Shown: in pieces, positions 1 through 10,185 of the stretch
Layout of the letters: the number at the start of each line of letters is the position of its first letter
How positions within the stretch are numbered: the first letter of the stretch is position 1
DNA from: Rhodopirellula baltica
Lineage (GTDB): Bacteria > Planctomycetota > Planctomycetia > Pirellulales > Pirellulaceae
Reading direction: 5' to 3'
NCBI GenBank assembly: GCA_002901265.1
Contig: PPHI01000096.1
Location: 37,852-101,851 of the forward strand
Length of the DNA stretch: 64,000 nt
Position numbers and translations under genes: made by a program
The notes under the pieces: generated by a model
Seen by the model: only the letters and a program-made list of their open reading frames with translations
Told to the model about the DNA's origin: nothing
The model's database searches: none

Positions 1-1359
1 GCGACCGCCGTATTGGTTCGGAATCCACTCGCCGGCTTCGCGGCTATAGTCGAGGTACAGCATCGACGCGACGGCGTCCACACGCAAACCATCGATGTGG
101 TATTTCTCTAGCCAGAACAATGCGTTGGCAACCAAGAAGTTGCGAACTTCGTTGCGACCGAAATTAAAGATCATCGTGCCCCAGTCAGGGTGCTCGCCTT
201 GACGTGGGTCGGCGTGCTCGTAGAGCGCTGAACCGTCGAAGCGTCGCAGTCCGTGGCCGTCTTTGGGGAAGTGGGCCGGAACCCAGTCAACGATCACGCC
301 GATGTCGTGTTGGTGCAAGTAGTCGACGAAGTACATGAAGTCTTCAGGGCTGCCATGTCGCGACGTTGGCGCGAAATAGCCGACCGTCTGATAGCCCCAC
401 GAACCCGTGAAGGGGTGTTCGGTAATTGGCAGCAATTCGACATGAGTGAAATTCATGCGATGGCAGTAATCGGTCAAGCGGTGAGCGAGATCGCGATAGT
501 CCAGCCAGCCGTGCGTGCGTCCTGGGCCTTTTTGCCAGCTGCCGAGGTGGCATTCGTAAACATTCATCGGAACGTGCATCGGATTCATTTCCGCGCGTTG
601 TTCCATCCAAGTGTTGTCGCCCCATTGGAAACTGTTCAGGTCACTGACGATCGATGCAGTCAGTGGCGGAAGTTCGGCGGCGAATCCGACCGGGTCAGTT
701 TTGTCGACCCATTGGCCGTGTTGGTCAAGAATTCGGAATTTGTATTTTTGGCCGACGGTGACACCGGGGATAAACAATTCCCAGATGCCGACCGACTGGT
801 CCATTTTCGCAACGTGGGCGCGACCGTCCCAGCCATTGAAGTCGCCGACGATTTGGACGACGCGAGCGTTCGGTGCCCAGACGGCGAAGTTCACGCCGTC
901 ATCATCGCCGACGGTGCGCAGCTGCGCCCCAAGCGTGTCGAACAGGCGGTAGTTTTTGCCTTCGCCCAGGAGGTAGCGGTCGTAGTCGCTCATGATCGAA
1001 GGCACCGCGTAAGGGTCTGCGACTTCGGTCACTTTTCCGTTTTTATCAGCCATTTGAATTCGGTAGGTAGCGTGGTCAATGGAGGTGGCTGCATCATTAT
1101 GTTCGATTCGGCCGGCGTCGATGACACCCTCGCAAATGGCTTCGTAAAAGCCCGCAGGGTGCAATTTACGCATCGGACGGCGCACTCCGCTGATTCGGTC
1201 GATGACCCAAGCGGCTTGTGCATCGGGTAGAAAGCTGCGTACAGCGATCGCCTTTCCACCACGATAGTCAACCGTGTGCGGTCCCAGAATAGAGGAAGGG
1301 TTTTCCAGGTGACCGTCAATCAGTCGTCCTAACTCTGAAAGGTTGACCTGTGTTTGCAT
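1..1359 (-). CDS. glgB: 1,4-alpha-glucan branching enzyme (3' part off the window)
   Basis: Cytoplasmic glycogen branching enzyme, which moves alpha-1,4 glucan segments to alpha-1,6 branch points. Only the first 453 residues are present because the gene runs off the left edge; family members are usually 630-730 residues. Seen in the reverse-strand translation: a CBM48-type sandwich around residues 150-240 (VNFAVWAPNA, GDFNGWDG), then the start of the GH13 barrel with ELLPITEHPF, GSWGYQTVGYFAP and VDWVPAHFPKDGHG, and DGLRVDAVAS near residue 425, whose second Asp is the family nucleophile. The ATG at 1359 is the first start after an in-frame TGA about 25 bases upstream. No strong ribosome binding site is visible. 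The 68-bp gap to the RNase H-like gene upstream, on the same strand, would allow cotranscription. The identification is firm. Confidence 0.95.
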   Translation of the reverse strand, partial: MQTQVNLSELGRLIDGHLENPSSILGPHTVDYRGGKAIAVRSFLPDAQAAWVIDRISGVRRPMRKLHPAGFYEAICEGVIDAGRIEHNDAATSIDHATYRIQMADKNGKVTEVADPYAVPSIMSDYDRYLLGEGKNYRLFDTLGAQLRTVGDDDGVNFAVWAPNARVVQIVGDFNGWDGRAHVAKMDQSVGIWELFIPGVTVGQKYKFRILDQHGQWVDKTDPVGFAAELPPLTASIVSDLNSFQWGDNTWMEQRAEMNPMHVPMNVYECHLGSWQKGPGRTHGWLDYRDLAHRLTDYCHRMNFTHVELLPITEHPFTGSWGYQTVGYFAPTSRHGSPEDFMYFVDYLHQHDIGVIVDWVPAHFPKDGHGLRRFDGSALYEHADPRQGEHPDWGTMIFNFGRNEVRNFLVANALFWLEKYHIDGLRVDAVASMLYLDYSREAGEWIPNQYGGR

Positions 1360-1427
1360 GTCCCAGAATCCAAAAGTCTGTCAGTCGGTGGATAGAAAAC
1401 GTTCTGCTTGGTCGCTCTGCAACCGTT

Positions 1428-2135
1428 TTATTCGGCATTCAGATCTTCGGCGGTGAATCGACCTCGGCGTTTCGCTGTGGCATAGCGTCGCTCTGTCGGT
1501 CCGTCGAAGGTCGGTATTCCGTGTTCGTCTCGGAGCTCGGATGATGCCGCATCGGTCGCAAGCAGGCGTCTCAGTCGTGAACTGGGAGCTGGGACAATGC
1601 TGGGCCGGCGCCCCGGTGCTGCGGGCGTGTCGATCCGCAAGCTTGGTTCGATGAACGCTTGCCGTGGTGCCGGACGTTCGGGAAGGGCTGCATTTTTTGT
1701 ACCAGCCTCGTCCGACCCGCGGCCGACCACGCAAGAACTGACCAGGCAAGCCTGGACGGTATGGATGTCGAGGGCACGGTCGACACGACGCCACAAGTCC
1801 GCATGTTGGACAGCGACGCGACGGCCGAAGTGTTCCCAGACAAAGTTGTTTTGTCGCCAGCGCGGAAGAGACTGCGAAAGCGACCGGATCAAGTATCGGT
1901 TAGTGCTCAAGAGCGTCACCGAAGTTGGCCCGTCGATCGCTTCGAGCCCGCGGACCGCCGCAAGCAACGTGAGTCGGTTGAGGTCACCGAAATCACGGTC
2001 CTCAGCATCGAGCACCAGTTGGCCCTTGCTGTCTTCGAGTGCGAAACGCCATTGACCGTCGGTCAATGTCGTGGATTGGGCTTCGCAAACCAGCAGGAAC
2101 TGGGTCTGAATCGTACGTCCAATAGAAGAGGGCAT
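1428..2135 (-). CDS. RNase H-fold protein with substituted catalytic acids
   Basis: About 235 residues if it starts at the ATG at 2135; the frame stays open to 2459, but that extension is Cys/Arg/Pro-rich and does not look like protein. Residues about 10-125 follow the RNase HI fold in order: a first strand, a RLTLLAAVRGLEA helix matching RMELxAAxxAL, an LLSTNRYL strand matching the xxTDSQYV strand, a W-R-x-N-N/W-E segment, and ADLWRRVDRAL, the well-conserved DLWxRLD helix. At the three positions that hold metal-binding acids in E. coli (D10, E48, D70), my hand alignment reads Glu, Thr and Asn. The C-terminal 100 residues are low-complexity, Arg/Pro-rich and unassigned. The protein may bind RNA-DNA hybrid without cutting, or use a rearranged site. 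The fold assignment is fairly sure; the activity is not. Confidence 0.7.
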   Translation of the reverse strand: MPSSIGRTIQTQFLLVCEAQSTTLTDGQWRFALEDSKGQLVLDAEDRDFGDLNRLTLLAAVRGLEAIDGPTSVTLLSTNRYLIRSLSQSLPRWRQNNFVWEHFGRRVAVQHADLWRRVDRALDIHTVQACLVSSCVVGRGSDEAGTKNAALPERPAPRQAFIEPSLRIDTPAAPGRRPSIVPAPSSRLRRLLATDAASSELRDEHGIPTFDGPTERRYATAKRRGRFTAEDLNAE

Positions 2136-2686
2136 TCCAAAACTTGGCACGGCAAGGGGAGGATTGTGTAAGGCTCGGTTGCTCTCGATCACTCTCGGAT
2201 CGGTGGCTTCAGTCGGATCTGATAGCTTCACGATTCGTGACTCCAGTGGATTGGGGCGGCCAAACTGGTGTCGGTACTGACACGCGGTCGGTCCATGGCA
2301 TCGAACTGAGAGACGACAAACGGACAGTGCCCGGCGGCCTGACCTTTGCGGGAGGGGGGCAAGGTCGCGACCGCAGACACAGACGCCGAGGCTTGCCCGC
2401 GAATTGGGAGGGGCAGGCAGTCTCGGCGTCGCACTAATGGACTCGTCAAACTCTGCCACGCCGCCAAAGTTTGTCTAGAAGAATTCGTTTGCCCCAACTC
2501 AACCCTGATGGCAAGACACGAGCATTCGATACAATCGGTGCCGTTTCAAAACGACGCCTTCGTCGTTGCTTCATTCGCGACCTTTGCAATCGCATTTGGT
2601 GGCGTGATTGCAATCGCGTTGTTGGATTTTAAATCACGTTGTTGCGAATCGCCGTTCAACTCTTCTTACCTGTTAAATGTCCCCCG
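2136..2686. other. Gap without a convincing gene
   Basis: Contains the open but implausible 5' extension of the RNase H-like frame (2136-2459) and presumably the divergent promoters of that gene and of the cysteine-cluster gene. Short frames on the + strand here are rich in Arg/Gly and overlap the reverse gene. No tRNA, terminator or repeat was recognised. Confidence 0.4.
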
Positions 2687-3160
2687 ATGTCGGACTCCAA
2701 AAAGCCTTCTAAAAAATCAAGTTCGAAACCCAAGCAACGCGCTGATAAAAAATCGCCGTGGTATCGCGACGGCCTGAGTTTCGAATGCACGCAGTGTGGT
2801 CAATGTTGCAGCGGCGAACCCGGCTACGTGTGGGTTGACGAAGAAGAGATCGAATCGATGGCCGTGCAGATGAAGCTGTCCGTCGATGACTTCGAAGCAA
2901 AGTTCATACGCAAGGTTGGCGTGGATAAAAGTCTGCGTGAGTACCCTGATGGTGATTGCATCCTGTTGGATCCCGAAAAACGGAATTGCCTCGTCTACGA
3001 AGGACGTCCGATTCAATGCCGCACCTGGCCGTTCTGGGATTCGACACTGAAAACGAAACGCGATTGGAAAGAGACCTGTGACGTTTGTCCGGGCGCCGGT
3101 ACAGGCAAGCTTTACTCGTTCGACGAAATCGAAGTGCAACGCAAAAAGAAAAGCGTTTGA
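2687..3160 (+). CDS. YkgJ-family cysteine cluster protein
   Basis: 157 residues. After a lysine/serine-rich N-terminal tail (about 25 residues) comes the YkgJ-type (CxxCxxCC) cluster FECTQCGQCC, then CLVYEGRPIQCRTWPFW and a C-terminal CDVCPG, giving the eight-cysteine pattern of this family. Members are thought to bind zinc or an Fe-S cluster, and some relatives are annotated as flagellin methylases, but the reaction of this short form is unknown. The ATG at 2687 is preferred over the open frame from 2639 because the upstream residues are hydrophobic and unlike the family. No partner gene is adjacent, and the next genes belong to the glp block after a 434-bp repeat-bearing gap. Confidence 0.85.
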   Translation: MSDSKKPSKKSSSKPKQRADKKSPWYRDGLSFECTQCGQCCSGEPGYVWVDEEEIESMAVQMKLSVDDFEAKFIRKVGVDKSLREYPDGDCILLDPEKRNCLVYEGRPIQCRTWPFWDSTLKTKRDWKETCDVCPGAGTGKLYSFDEIEVQRKKKSV

Positions 3161-3172
3161 ACGGCAACGCGT

Positions 3173-3230
3173 AGACACCTAACCGCACGCCATCGCGTTT
3201 CGGCTGGTGGGTTTATTCAATCAGCCGCAT
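3173..3230. repeat. Direct repeat copy 1 (58 bp)
   Basis: This segment, beginning AGACACCTAACCGCACGC and ending TCAATCAGCCGCAT, recurs at 3370-3428 with about four substitutions and one extra G. It begins 12 bases after the stop of the cysteine-cluster gene. No coding sense is evident. It looks like a dispersed intergenic element. Confidence 0.8.
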
Positions 3231-3369
3231 TGGCGATAGCCAGCGGTTTCGTGGTTTTGCTTGAGCGTCGGCTTTGGCGATGTGTTTTTGTTTTGGTAGG
3301 TGAGATGGCAGGCGGAGCCTGCGAGACAGATGCGTGCGAGGCGGAGCCTGCGCACGAGCAGTGGGATGA
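3231..3369. repeat. Spacer with doubled GGCGGAGCCTGCG motif
   Basis: Lies between the two direct repeats and holds the 13-mer GGCGGAGCCTGCG twice, at 3311-3323 and 3340-3352, 29 bases apart. The motif contains the small inverted repeat GGC-GGA-GCC. It is probably part of the same repetitive mosaic. No gene was seen. Confidence 0.6.
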
Positions 3370-3428
3370 AGACACCTAATCGCACGCTATCGCGTTTCGG
3401 CTGATGGGGTTTATTCAATCATCCGCAT
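3370..3428. repeat. Direct repeat copy 2 (59 bp)
   Basis: Second copy of the element at 3173-3230, in the same orientation, starting AGACACCTAATCGCACGC and ending TCAATCATCCGCAT. It sits 166 bp upstream of the glpK start, so the glp promoter must lie within or downstream of it. Confidence 0.8.
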
Positions 3429-3594
3429 CACGCTCTTGGTTGCGTGCTTTCTTTCGCGATCGCGAACCATTTTGCAACCTCGCTGCCGTCCGCAGCCCAC
3501 CTTGGAAGTTTGTTATCATGCAAGTGGCGTGATCGCGGAATGCACCGCGGCATGTCGCTCTCTTTGCACGACACTCTTGGTTTGGCGGACTTCA

Positions 3595-5091
3595 ATGGGT
3601 TTCATCGTTGCTTTGGATCAAGGCACCACTAGTTCACGCGCGATCGCGGTGGACGAGAACGGACATATCTGTGGGATCGAACAACAAGAGTTCAAGCAGC
3701 ACTTCCCAAAATCGGGTTGGGTCGAACACGACGCCAATGAGATCTGGCAATCACAACTTGATGTCACACGCAAACTTCTTGACCGATTGAAAATTGATGC
3801 GTCCCAGATCGCCGGCATCGGACTGACCAATCAACGCGAAACGACGTTGCTGTGGGATCGCAAAACGGGGCAACCGATTCACAACGCAATCGTATGGCAG
3901 GACCGCCGGACGTCGCCGGAGTGTCAGCGATTGATCGCCGACGGTGCAAACGAGATCGTTCAAGACAAGACAGGGCTGCTGATCGATCCGTATTTCTGTG
4001 GAACCAAGATCGGCTGGCTCTTGGACAATGTATCTGGCGCCAGGGCACGCGCCGAACGCGGTGAACTTGCGTTTGGCACCATCGACAGCTGGCTAATCTG
4101 GAATCTGACCGGTGGTCGATTGCACATGACCGACATCACCAACGCGTCGCGGACGATGTTGATGAATCTGCACACTGGAAGTTGGGACGACGAGCTATTG
4201 GAACTCTTCAAAATTCCGCGTGAATTGTTGCCCCAGATTCGCCCGGCGTGCAGTGTTTACGACGAAACAGATAGCGAGTTGTTTGGCGGCGTGATCAAGA
4301 TTGCCGGTGCTGCGGGAGACCAACAGTCCGCGTTGTTCGGACAGAATTGCTCTCGACCCGGCATGGCCAAAAACACCTATGGCACCGGTTGCTTCATGTT
4401 GATGAACTTGGGCGATCAGCCCCAAGCATCCCGGCACAAATTACTGACGACTGTCGCCGCCAGTCCTAACGCGTCACTCAGCTATGCATTCGAAGGCAGC
4501 GTGTTCATCGCCGGTGCGGCGGTTCAGTGGCTGCGTGACGGACTGGGCATCATCGAATCGTCCAGCGACATCGAGGACTTGGCAGCGACTGTCGAAGACA
4601 CCGATGGAGTCTACTTGGTGCCGGCGTTCAGCGGATTGGGGGCACCGCAGTGGGATTCAGAAGCCCGTGGGACGATCGTCGGGCTGACACGTGGTACGAC
4701 GAAAGCGCACCTCGCACGAGCGACACTCGAGGGCATTGCGTTTCAAGTCGCCGACGTGCTGGACGCGATGCAAAACGACGCCGGCGAATCGATCCATGAA
4801 TTGCGTGTTGACGGGGGCGCAGCACAGAACAACTTATTGATGCAGTTTCAAGCGGACATCATGCAAACGCCGGTTGTCCGGCCCAAAATCACAGAGACGA
4901 CCGCGATGGGGGCGGCGTATCTCGCGGGCTTAGCAACAGGATTTTTTCCGTCGATCGATTCAATCGAATCGGTCTGGGAAGTTGAACGCCGATTCGAGCC
5001 GTCAATGAAGCAGAGCGAAGTCGAATATCGTCGGGAACGCTGGGCGGAAGCGTTGCGTCGATCGCAGCACTGGGAGAGAACGAACGCATGA
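3595..5091 (+). CDS. glpK: Glycerol kinase
   Basis: 498 residues, the usual FGGY-kinase length. It phosphorylates glycerol to sn-glycerol 3-phosphate with ATP in the cytoplasm. Seen: the N-terminal ATP/phosphate loop [12 protein letters not shown] (residues 5-16), the [10 protein letters not shown] segment, [21 protein letters not shown], the second-lobe phosphate motif [13 protein letters not shown], then KNTYGTGCF and VDGGAAQNN. The frame is open from 3436, but homology begins exactly at [10 protein letters not shown], so the ATG at 3595 is chosen. It is the first gene of a block: its stop overlaps the start of glpD (ATGA), so the two are almost certainly translationally coupled. No glycerol facilitator gene is seen in the window. 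Confidence 0.97.
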   Translation: MGFIVALDQGTTSSRAIAVDENGHICGIEQQEFKQHFPKSGWVEHDANEIWQSQLDVTRKLLDRLKIDASQIAGIGLTNQRETTLLWDRKTGQPIHNAIVWQDRRTSPECQRLIADGANEIVQDKTGLLIDPYFCGTKIGWLLDNVSGARARAERGELAFGTIDSWLIWNLTGGRLHMTDITNASRTMLMNLHTGSWDDELLELFKIPRELLPQIRPACSVYDETDSELFGGVIKIAGAAGDQQSALFGQNCSRPGMAKNTYGTGCFMLMNLGDQPQASRHKLLTTVAASPNASLSYAFEGSVFIAGAAVQWLRDGLGIIESSSDIEDLAATVEDTDGVYLVPAFSGLGAPQWDSEARGTIVGLTRGTTKAHLARATLEGIAFQVADVLDAMQNDAGESIHELRVDGGAAQNNLLMQFQADIMQTPVVRPKITETTAMGAAYLAGLATGFFPSIDSIESVWEVERRFEPSMKQSEVEYRRERWAEALRRSQHWERTNA

Positions 5092-6680
5092 CGATTCAAT
5101 TGGATCGGCAAGCGTCGATCACCAAGATCGCGACCCGTTGTAAACCTTGGGACCTTGCCGTCATCGGCGGCGGGGCAACTGGAGTCGGGATCGCAATGGA
5201 TGCGGCCAGCCGGGGATTGGACGTGGTATTGCTCGAACGTTTTGATTTCGGCAGCGGTACGTCCAGCAGAAGTACAAAGCTGGTCCACGGCGGTGTGCGT
5301 TATTTGAAGCAAGGCAATCTGACCTTGGTGCATGACGCGTTGCATGAACGAACCTTGCTCAAGAACAACGCTCCGCATTTGGTACACGATCGCGCGTTTG
5401 TGATCCCGTGCAAGAGCCTGCGTGAATGGTTGTTTTATGGCGCGGGGCTAAAAGCGTATGACTTGCTGGCGGTACGCAATAGTTTTGGCAGGTCACACTT
5501 GATCTCGAAAAGTGCGACGCTGAAGCAATCACCTGGTATCCGCGAGGAACGTGTTTACGGAGGCGTCGTGTACCATGACGGCCAGTTCGATGACACACGT
5601 TTGCTGATCAACATGCTGCAAACGGCTGCCGAATATGGTGCCTGCGCGGCGAACTATGTGACCGTGGAAAGTCTGTTGAAAGACGATGACGGTCGGGTTC
5701 AAGGCGTTGTCGCTCGCGACATGGAATCGCAACAATCCCACGACGTGTTTGCCAAAGCGGTGATCAATGCCGCGGGACCGTTTTGTGACGAGGTGCGTCG
5801 CTTGGACCGGTCAGATGCTGAACCGATGGTCGCGGCGAGCCAAGGGATCCACTTGGTTCTTCCGATCGAGTTCTTTCCCGGCGATCACGCGATGATCGTT
5901 CCGAAAACATCTGACGGACGCGTCATTTTTATCGTCCCGTGGCATGGACACGCAGTCGTCGGAACGACAGACACGGCGATTCCTCAGGCGGTACCAGAGC
6001 CAACCGCTCAGCGAGCAGAGATTCAGTTCCTGCTGGACACCGCGTCGGATTACTTGACAAAAACACCGACCCTGAACGACGTGCAGAGCGTGTTCACCGG
6101 GATTCGGCCGCTTGTCAAAGCCGACACCAGTGGAGGATCGGGAAAGAAGACGTCGGCGCTTTCGCGCGATCATGTCATCCGCGATTCGCCGTCAGGGTTG
6201 ATCACGATCACCGGCGGAAAGTGGACCACGGTGCGGAAGATGGCAGAGGACTGTGTGGATCACGCAATCGACCAAGCAAAGCTTGCCGCGTCTCCGTGTC
6301 AGACAAAAACACTTGCCGTTCATGGCGCGACATCGGTCTCGGCGAATCCTAGGTCACATTACGGTACCGATTTGATTGAAATCGAGGCGATCGAACATCA
6401 GCGACCTGAATTGTCCGCACCGATCGACGAGTCGTTGCACATCACCGGAGCTGAAATCGTATGGGCGGCAAAAAACGAGATGGCGCGCCATGTGGAAGAT
6501 GCGCTTGCACGACGAACGCGGGCGTTGTTTCTGAACACCGCCGCGGCAATACGGGCAGCACCAACGGTCGCTAAACTGATGGCGGCTGAGCTCGGGATGG
6601 ACGAAGCCTGGGTTGAAGAGCAAATCAGCGCGTTCAATAAGTTGGCGGCCGTCTATGACCCGCGTCATTTGATGTCGTGA
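5088..6680 (+). CDS. glpD: Aerobic glycerol-3-phosphate dehydrogenase
   Basis: 530 residues. FAD-dependent, membrane-associated oxidation of glycerol 3-phosphate to dihydroxyacetone phosphate, passing electrons to quinone. Seen: the dinucleotide fold [16 protein letters not shown] near residue 25, [16 protein letters not shown] near residue 63 (the GlpD FAD signature), [22 protein letters not shown], and the C-terminal-half motifs [18 protein letters not shown] and [13 protein letters not shown], followed by the helical GlpD C-terminal domain. It overlaps glpK by 4 bp and is followed after 36 bp by pntA. The order kinase then dehydrogenase completes glycerol entry into glycolysis. Confidence 0.97.
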   Translation: MTIQLDRQASITKIATRCKPWDLAVIGGGATGVGIAMDAASRGLDVVLLERFDFGSGTSSRSTKLVHGGVRYLKQGNLTLVHDALHERTLLKNNAPHLVHDRAFVIPCKSLREWLFYGAGLKAYDLLAVRNSFGRSHLISKSATLKQSPGIREERVYGGVVYHDGQFDDTRLLINMLQTAAEYGACAANYVTVESLLKDDDGRVQGVVARDMESQQSHDVFAKAVINAAGPFCDEVRRLDRSDAEPMVAASQGIHLVLPIEFFPGDHAMIVPKTSDGRVIFIVPWHGHAVVGTTDTAIPQAVPEPTAQRAEIQFLLDTASDYLTKTPTLNDVQSVFTGIRPLVKADTSGGSGKKTSALSRDHVIRDSPSGLITITGGKWTTVRKMAEDCVDHAIDQAKLAASPCQTKTLAVHGATSVSANPRSHYGTDLIEIEAIEHQRPELSAPIDESLHITGAEIVWAAKNEMARHVEDALARRTRALFLNTAAAIRAAPTVAKLMAAELGMDEAWVEEQISAFNKLAAVYDPRHLMS

Positions 6681-6716
6681 CAGAACCTGTTCGGACTCGC
6701 GAGGAGATGTCAGGGA

Positions 6717-8261
6717 ATGAAAGTTGGGATCCCCAAAGAAGTCATTGATGGCGAAAGACGTGTTGCCGCGACTCCGGACACCACTCGGCGCTTGATCGAG
6801 AAACTTGGTTTCGAAGTGCTTGTCGAACGAAATGCCGGTGCCGCGGCAAGTTTCCCGGATGCTGCCTATGAAAACGCCGGGGCGATTCTCTGTTCCGACG
6901 CCACAGAGATTTGGGGGAACGCAGAAATCGTTTTAAAAGTTCGCGGACCAAGCGAGCATGAACTGGGTCAACTTCGCAACGGGCAGACTGTTGTCGGTTT
7001 TCTGGCTCCCGCACAGAACGAAGATTTGCTTCACCGCATTGCCGAGCGCGGTGCAAATGCGTTGGCGATTGAAGCGGTACCGCGAATCAGTCGGGCGCAG
7101 AAGATGGACGCGCTCAGTTCGATGGCGAATATCGCAGGTTACCGGGCGGTTGTCGAAGCTGCTGGACTGTTCGGCAGATTCTTTACCGGGCAAATCACTG
7201 CGGCAGGGAAAGTTCCTCCCGCACGTGTGCTGGTGATTGGTGCTGGGGTCGCGGGGCTTGCCGCGATCGGAACCGCGCGGGGGTTGGGGGCGATCGTTCG
7301 GGCGTTTGATGTCCGTCCCGAAGTCGCCGATCAGGTCAAAAGTATGGGAGCAGAGTTTCTGTACCTGCAATTCCCAAGTGACGAGAACGGTGGGACCAGC
7401 GGCGGCTATGCAAAAACGATGAGCAAGGAGTTCATTGATGCGGAAATGGCTTTGTTTGCTGACCAAGCACGAGACGTCGACATCATCATCACGACGGCGC
7501 TGATCCCAGGAAAGCCGGCGCCGACGTTGATCACGACTTCGATGGTCGAGTCGATGCGGCATGGCAGTGTCGTGGTTGATTTGGCGGCAGAGCAGGGTGG
7601 CAATTGCGAAGTCACCGTACCAGGGAAGGTCATCCAGCATGAAGGCGTCCATGTGGTCGGATACTACGATCTACCGAGTCGCTTGGCACACACGTCCAGC
7701 CAGCTCTACGGAACCAACTTGTTTCACTTGTTGGACGAGATGGGCGGTGCTGAAAAATTCCGAATCGACATGGACGACGTCGTGATACGCAGTGCGACGG
7801 TGGTTCATCAAGGTCAAGTGACTTGGCCGCCACCTCCAGTTGCCGTTTCAGCGGCTGCGCCAGCGAAACCAGAAGAAGGCCAACAGAAAACGCCGGCAAT
7901 TGCAAAACAGCGTGGCGTGATCGACGTGGTGTTGACAATCGCCGGGATTGCGCTATTGGCAATGCTGGTGATGACGCAAGATCGAGGCGTCTTGACGGAT
8001 TTCACTGTCTTCGTTTTGGCATGCATTGTCGGTTGGCAGGTAATTTGGAACGTGACGCCGGCGCTGCACACCCCATTGATGAGCGTGACCAATGCAATCA
8101 GCGGCATCATCATTGTCGGCGGGATGGTCCAAGCCGGCACCGATCATCCGGTGGCTTCGGTGTTGGGAGCGATCGCGATCTTTGTCGCCACGATTAACAT
8201 CGCTGGCGGATTTCTGGTGACTCAGCGGATGCTGAAGATGTTTCGCAAACTAGACGGTTAA
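6717..8261 (+). CDS. pntA: NAD(P) transhydrogenase subunit alpha
   Basis: 514 residues, a full-length PntA carrying both the soluble NAD(H)-binding domain I and the membrane part in one chain. Seen: an N-terminal alanine-dehydrogenase-like region (MKVGIPKEV, ERRVAATPDT), RISRAQKMDALSSMANIAGYRA, the Rossmann motif VIGAGVAGLAAIGTARGLGA near residue 175, a linker rich in Ala/Pro/Glu (about 370-395), then three or four hydrophobic helices (400-500). A purine-rich GAGGAG at 6701-6706 lies 10 bases before the ATG. With PntB it couples proton entry to hydride transfer from NADH to NADP+. It follows glpD by 36 bp and is probably cotranscribed with it. Confidence 0.96.
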   Translation: MKVGIPKEVIDGERRVAATPDTTRRLIEKLGFEVLVERNAGAAASFPDAAYENAGAILCSDATEIWGNAEIVLKVRGPSEHELGQLRNGQTVVGFLAPAQNEDLLHRIAERGANALAIEAVPRISRAQKMDALSSMANIAGYRAVVEAAGLFGRFFTGQITAAGKVPPARVLVIGAGVAGLAAIGTARGLGAIVRAFDVRPEVADQVKSMGAEFLYLQFPSDENGGTSGGYAKTMSKEFIDAEMALFADQARDVDIIITTALIPGKPAPTLITTSMVESMRHGSVVVDLAAEQGGNCEVTVPGKVIQHEGVHVVGYYDLPSRLAHTSSQLYGTNLFHLLDEMGGAEKFRIDMDDVVIRSATVVHQGQVTWPPPPVAVSAAAPAKPEEGQQKTPAIAKQRGVIDVVLTIAGIALLAMLVMTQDRGVLTDFTVFVLACIVGWQVIWNVTPALHTPLMSVTNAISGIIIVGGMVQAGTDHPVASVLGAIAIFVATINIAGGFLVTQRMLKMFRKLDG

Positions 8262-8324
8262 CAGCACACCGCAGTGACGTATTCGATGACCGATTCCCTC
8301 GTCTCACTCAAGTCTTGAAGATTC

Positions 8325-9749
8325 ATGGTCAACAGCATGGTCGCGTCCCAAGAGATCGGTTTAAACGAATCCGCCGCGCTGGTGATGTACTTGGTGGCTG
8401 GTGTCTTGTTTATCTTCAGTCTGTCGGGGCTGTCGAATCAATCCACTGCGCGCCGCGGCAACCACTTGGGCATTGCCGGGATGTTGTTGGCACTGGTCGC
8501 GACGGTTTTCGGTTTGATGCAGGGCGGGTATGGGGTAACCGCAATTGCGATTACGCCTGCCGTTTTGATCGGTGCCGTGTTGGCAAGAAGTGTGCCGATG
8601 AAAGGGATGCCTGAGCTTGTCGCACTACTGCACAGTTTCGTTGGACTAGCCGCTGTTCTGGTTGGGATCTCCAGCCATTTGGATCCGGCGATCAATGTCC
8701 CGCCGGGCGAGCAGACGATCCACGAGATAGAGATTTTCGTGGGCGTGTTTATTGGCGCGATTACTTTCACCGGGTCGATCGTCGCGTTTTTGAAATTGAA
8801 GGCCACGATCAGCGGCAACGCGTGGCTGATCCCCGGTCGTCACCTGGTCAATTTGGCCGCCCTGGCGATTTGTGTCTGTCTTGGGGTTTGGTTTTGCCAA
8901 GTGGAAACGTCTGCGGCGATGGTGCCGCTGTTGTTGATGACGGCGATCGCTTCGCTGATTGGCATCCACATGGTGATGGCGATTGGTGGTGCGGATATGC
9001 CGGTCGTGGTTTCGATGTTGAATTCCTACTCCGGATGGGCGGCATCGGCAGCCGGTTTCATGTTGAAGAACCATTTGCTGATTGTGACCGGGGCACTGGT
9101 TGGCAGCAGCGGTGCGATCTTGTCGTACATCATGTGTGCTGCGATGAACCGAAGCTTCGTCAGCGTCATCATGGGTGGCTTTGGTACGGGAACCTCGTCC
9201 AGTCAGACGGAGATCGAAGGAACCGTTCGCGAAATCAGTTTGGACGAGACGGTTTCGACGTTGGAAGACGCCCAAAGCGTGGTGATTGTGCCCGGTTATG
9301 GGATGGCCGTCGCACAAGCACAGCATTCGCTTGCCGAGGTTGTCAAAACGCTTCGAGGCCAGAACAAAGAAGTTCGATTCGCGATTCACCCGGTTGCGGG
9401 GCGTTTGCCAGGGCACATGAACGTGTTGTTGGCAGAAGCCAATGTGCCGTACGACATTGTCTTGGAGATGGACGAGATCAACGAAGACATGTCCGACACC
9501 GATGCGATTTTGGTGATCGGTGCGAACGACATCGTGAATCCGGCGGCCCTTGATGATCCGAATAGTCCAATTGCCGGGATGCCGGTCATCGAAGTTTGGA
9601 CGGCCAAGACTTGCATCGTGATGAAGCGGGGGATGGCGACCGGCTATGCCGGGGTGGTCAATCCGCTGTTTTACAAAGAGAACACCTGGATGTTGTTCGG
9701 CGATGCCAAAGAAAATGTCGACGCGCTGCTGCAAAAATTAAAACGCTGA
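8325..9749 (+). CDS. pntB: NAD(P) transhydrogenase subunit beta
   Basis: 474 residues, normal for PntB. The first 260 residues form the multi-helix proton channel; the remainder is the NADP(H)-binding domain III, with [31 protein letters not shown], the [14 protein letters not shown] stretch and [13 protein letters not shown] near the end. The start could also be the ATG at 8337, four codons on. It lies 63 bp downstream of pntA, completing the membrane transhydrogenase. Coexpression with glpKD is inferred from strand and spacing only. Confidence 0.96.
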   Translation: MVNSMVASQEIGLNESAALVMYLVAGVLFIFSLSGLSNQSTARRGNHLGIAGMLLALVATVFGLMQGGYGVTAIAITPAVLIGAVLARSVPMKGMPELVALLHSFVGLAAVLVGISSHLDPAINVPPGEQTIHEIEIFVGVFIGAITFTGSIVAFLKLKATISGNAWLIPGRHLVNLAALAICVCLGVWFCQVETSAAMVPLLLMTAIASLIGIHMVMAIGGADMPVVVSMLNSYSGWAASAAGFMLKNHLLIVTGALVGSSGAILSYIMCAAMNRSFVSVIMGGFGTGTSSSQTEIEGTVREISLDETVSTLEDAQSVVIVPGYGMAVAQAQHSLAEVVKTLRGQNKEVRFAIHPVAGRLPGHMNVLLAEANVPYDIVLEMDEINEDMSDTDAILVIGANDIVNPAALDDPNSPIAGMPVIEVWTAKTCIVMKRGMATGYAGVVNPLFYKENTWMLFGDAKENVDALLQKLKR

Positions 9750-10038
9750 TCACTTCCGAAAGAGTTTCTTCTCTTCGATCAACGCGTTTGAGAATCGACA
9801 TCCAACGACAAGACGCTTCGCACCTCAACGAATGAGGGGGACCGGCGGTTCGACTCGGGTGGATTGGACGTTACAAGTGGCCCTTATCTGACCGGAAAGT
9901 TGATCAAGATTCGCAATTGGACTTGCGTTTGACGAGACAAGTTCGCGCCGAAGTCGGGCAAAAAAATAGCTCACAAGAATTTCACAGAATCGCGCAAGAA
10001 CCCCTGGGCGCCGAAGGGACGATCGACGATATTCCTTG
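9750..10038. other. Gap before the tRNA, no gene seen
   Basis: 289 bp. No hairpin plus T-run was found close after pntB, and short frames here have no protein character. The promoter of the initiator tRNA is expected in the last 60 bases, but no clear -35/-10 pair could be called by eye. Confidence 0.3.
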
Positions 10039-10112
<74 letters not shown>

Positions 10113-10150
10113 CTTCGTCGCTTTAGTAGCTGCAAAAGTGACAACAACTT

Positions 10151-10185
10151 AAAAAGGCCAGCGTGTTCTCACGCTGGCCTTTTTT
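10151..10185 (+). terminator. Rho-independent terminator after the initiator tRNA
   Basis: A perfect 10-bp stem GGCCAGCGTG/CACGCTGGCC with a TTCT loop (10156-10179), preceded by A5 and followed by T6. The A-tract makes it potentially bidirectional. It ends the tRNA transcript 39 bases after the mature 3' end. Confidence 0.93.

Noticed and set aside
253..1230. Long + strand frame of 325 codons
   Set aside because: It lies opposite glgB, whose reverse translation is a full match to the family.
2136..2459. N-terminal extension of the RNase H-like protein
   Set aside because: Cys/Arg/Pro-rich without domain sense; kept only as an alternative start.
8646..9734. Reverse frame of 362 codons
   Set aside because: Opposite pntB; His/Arg-rich translation typical of an antisense shadow.
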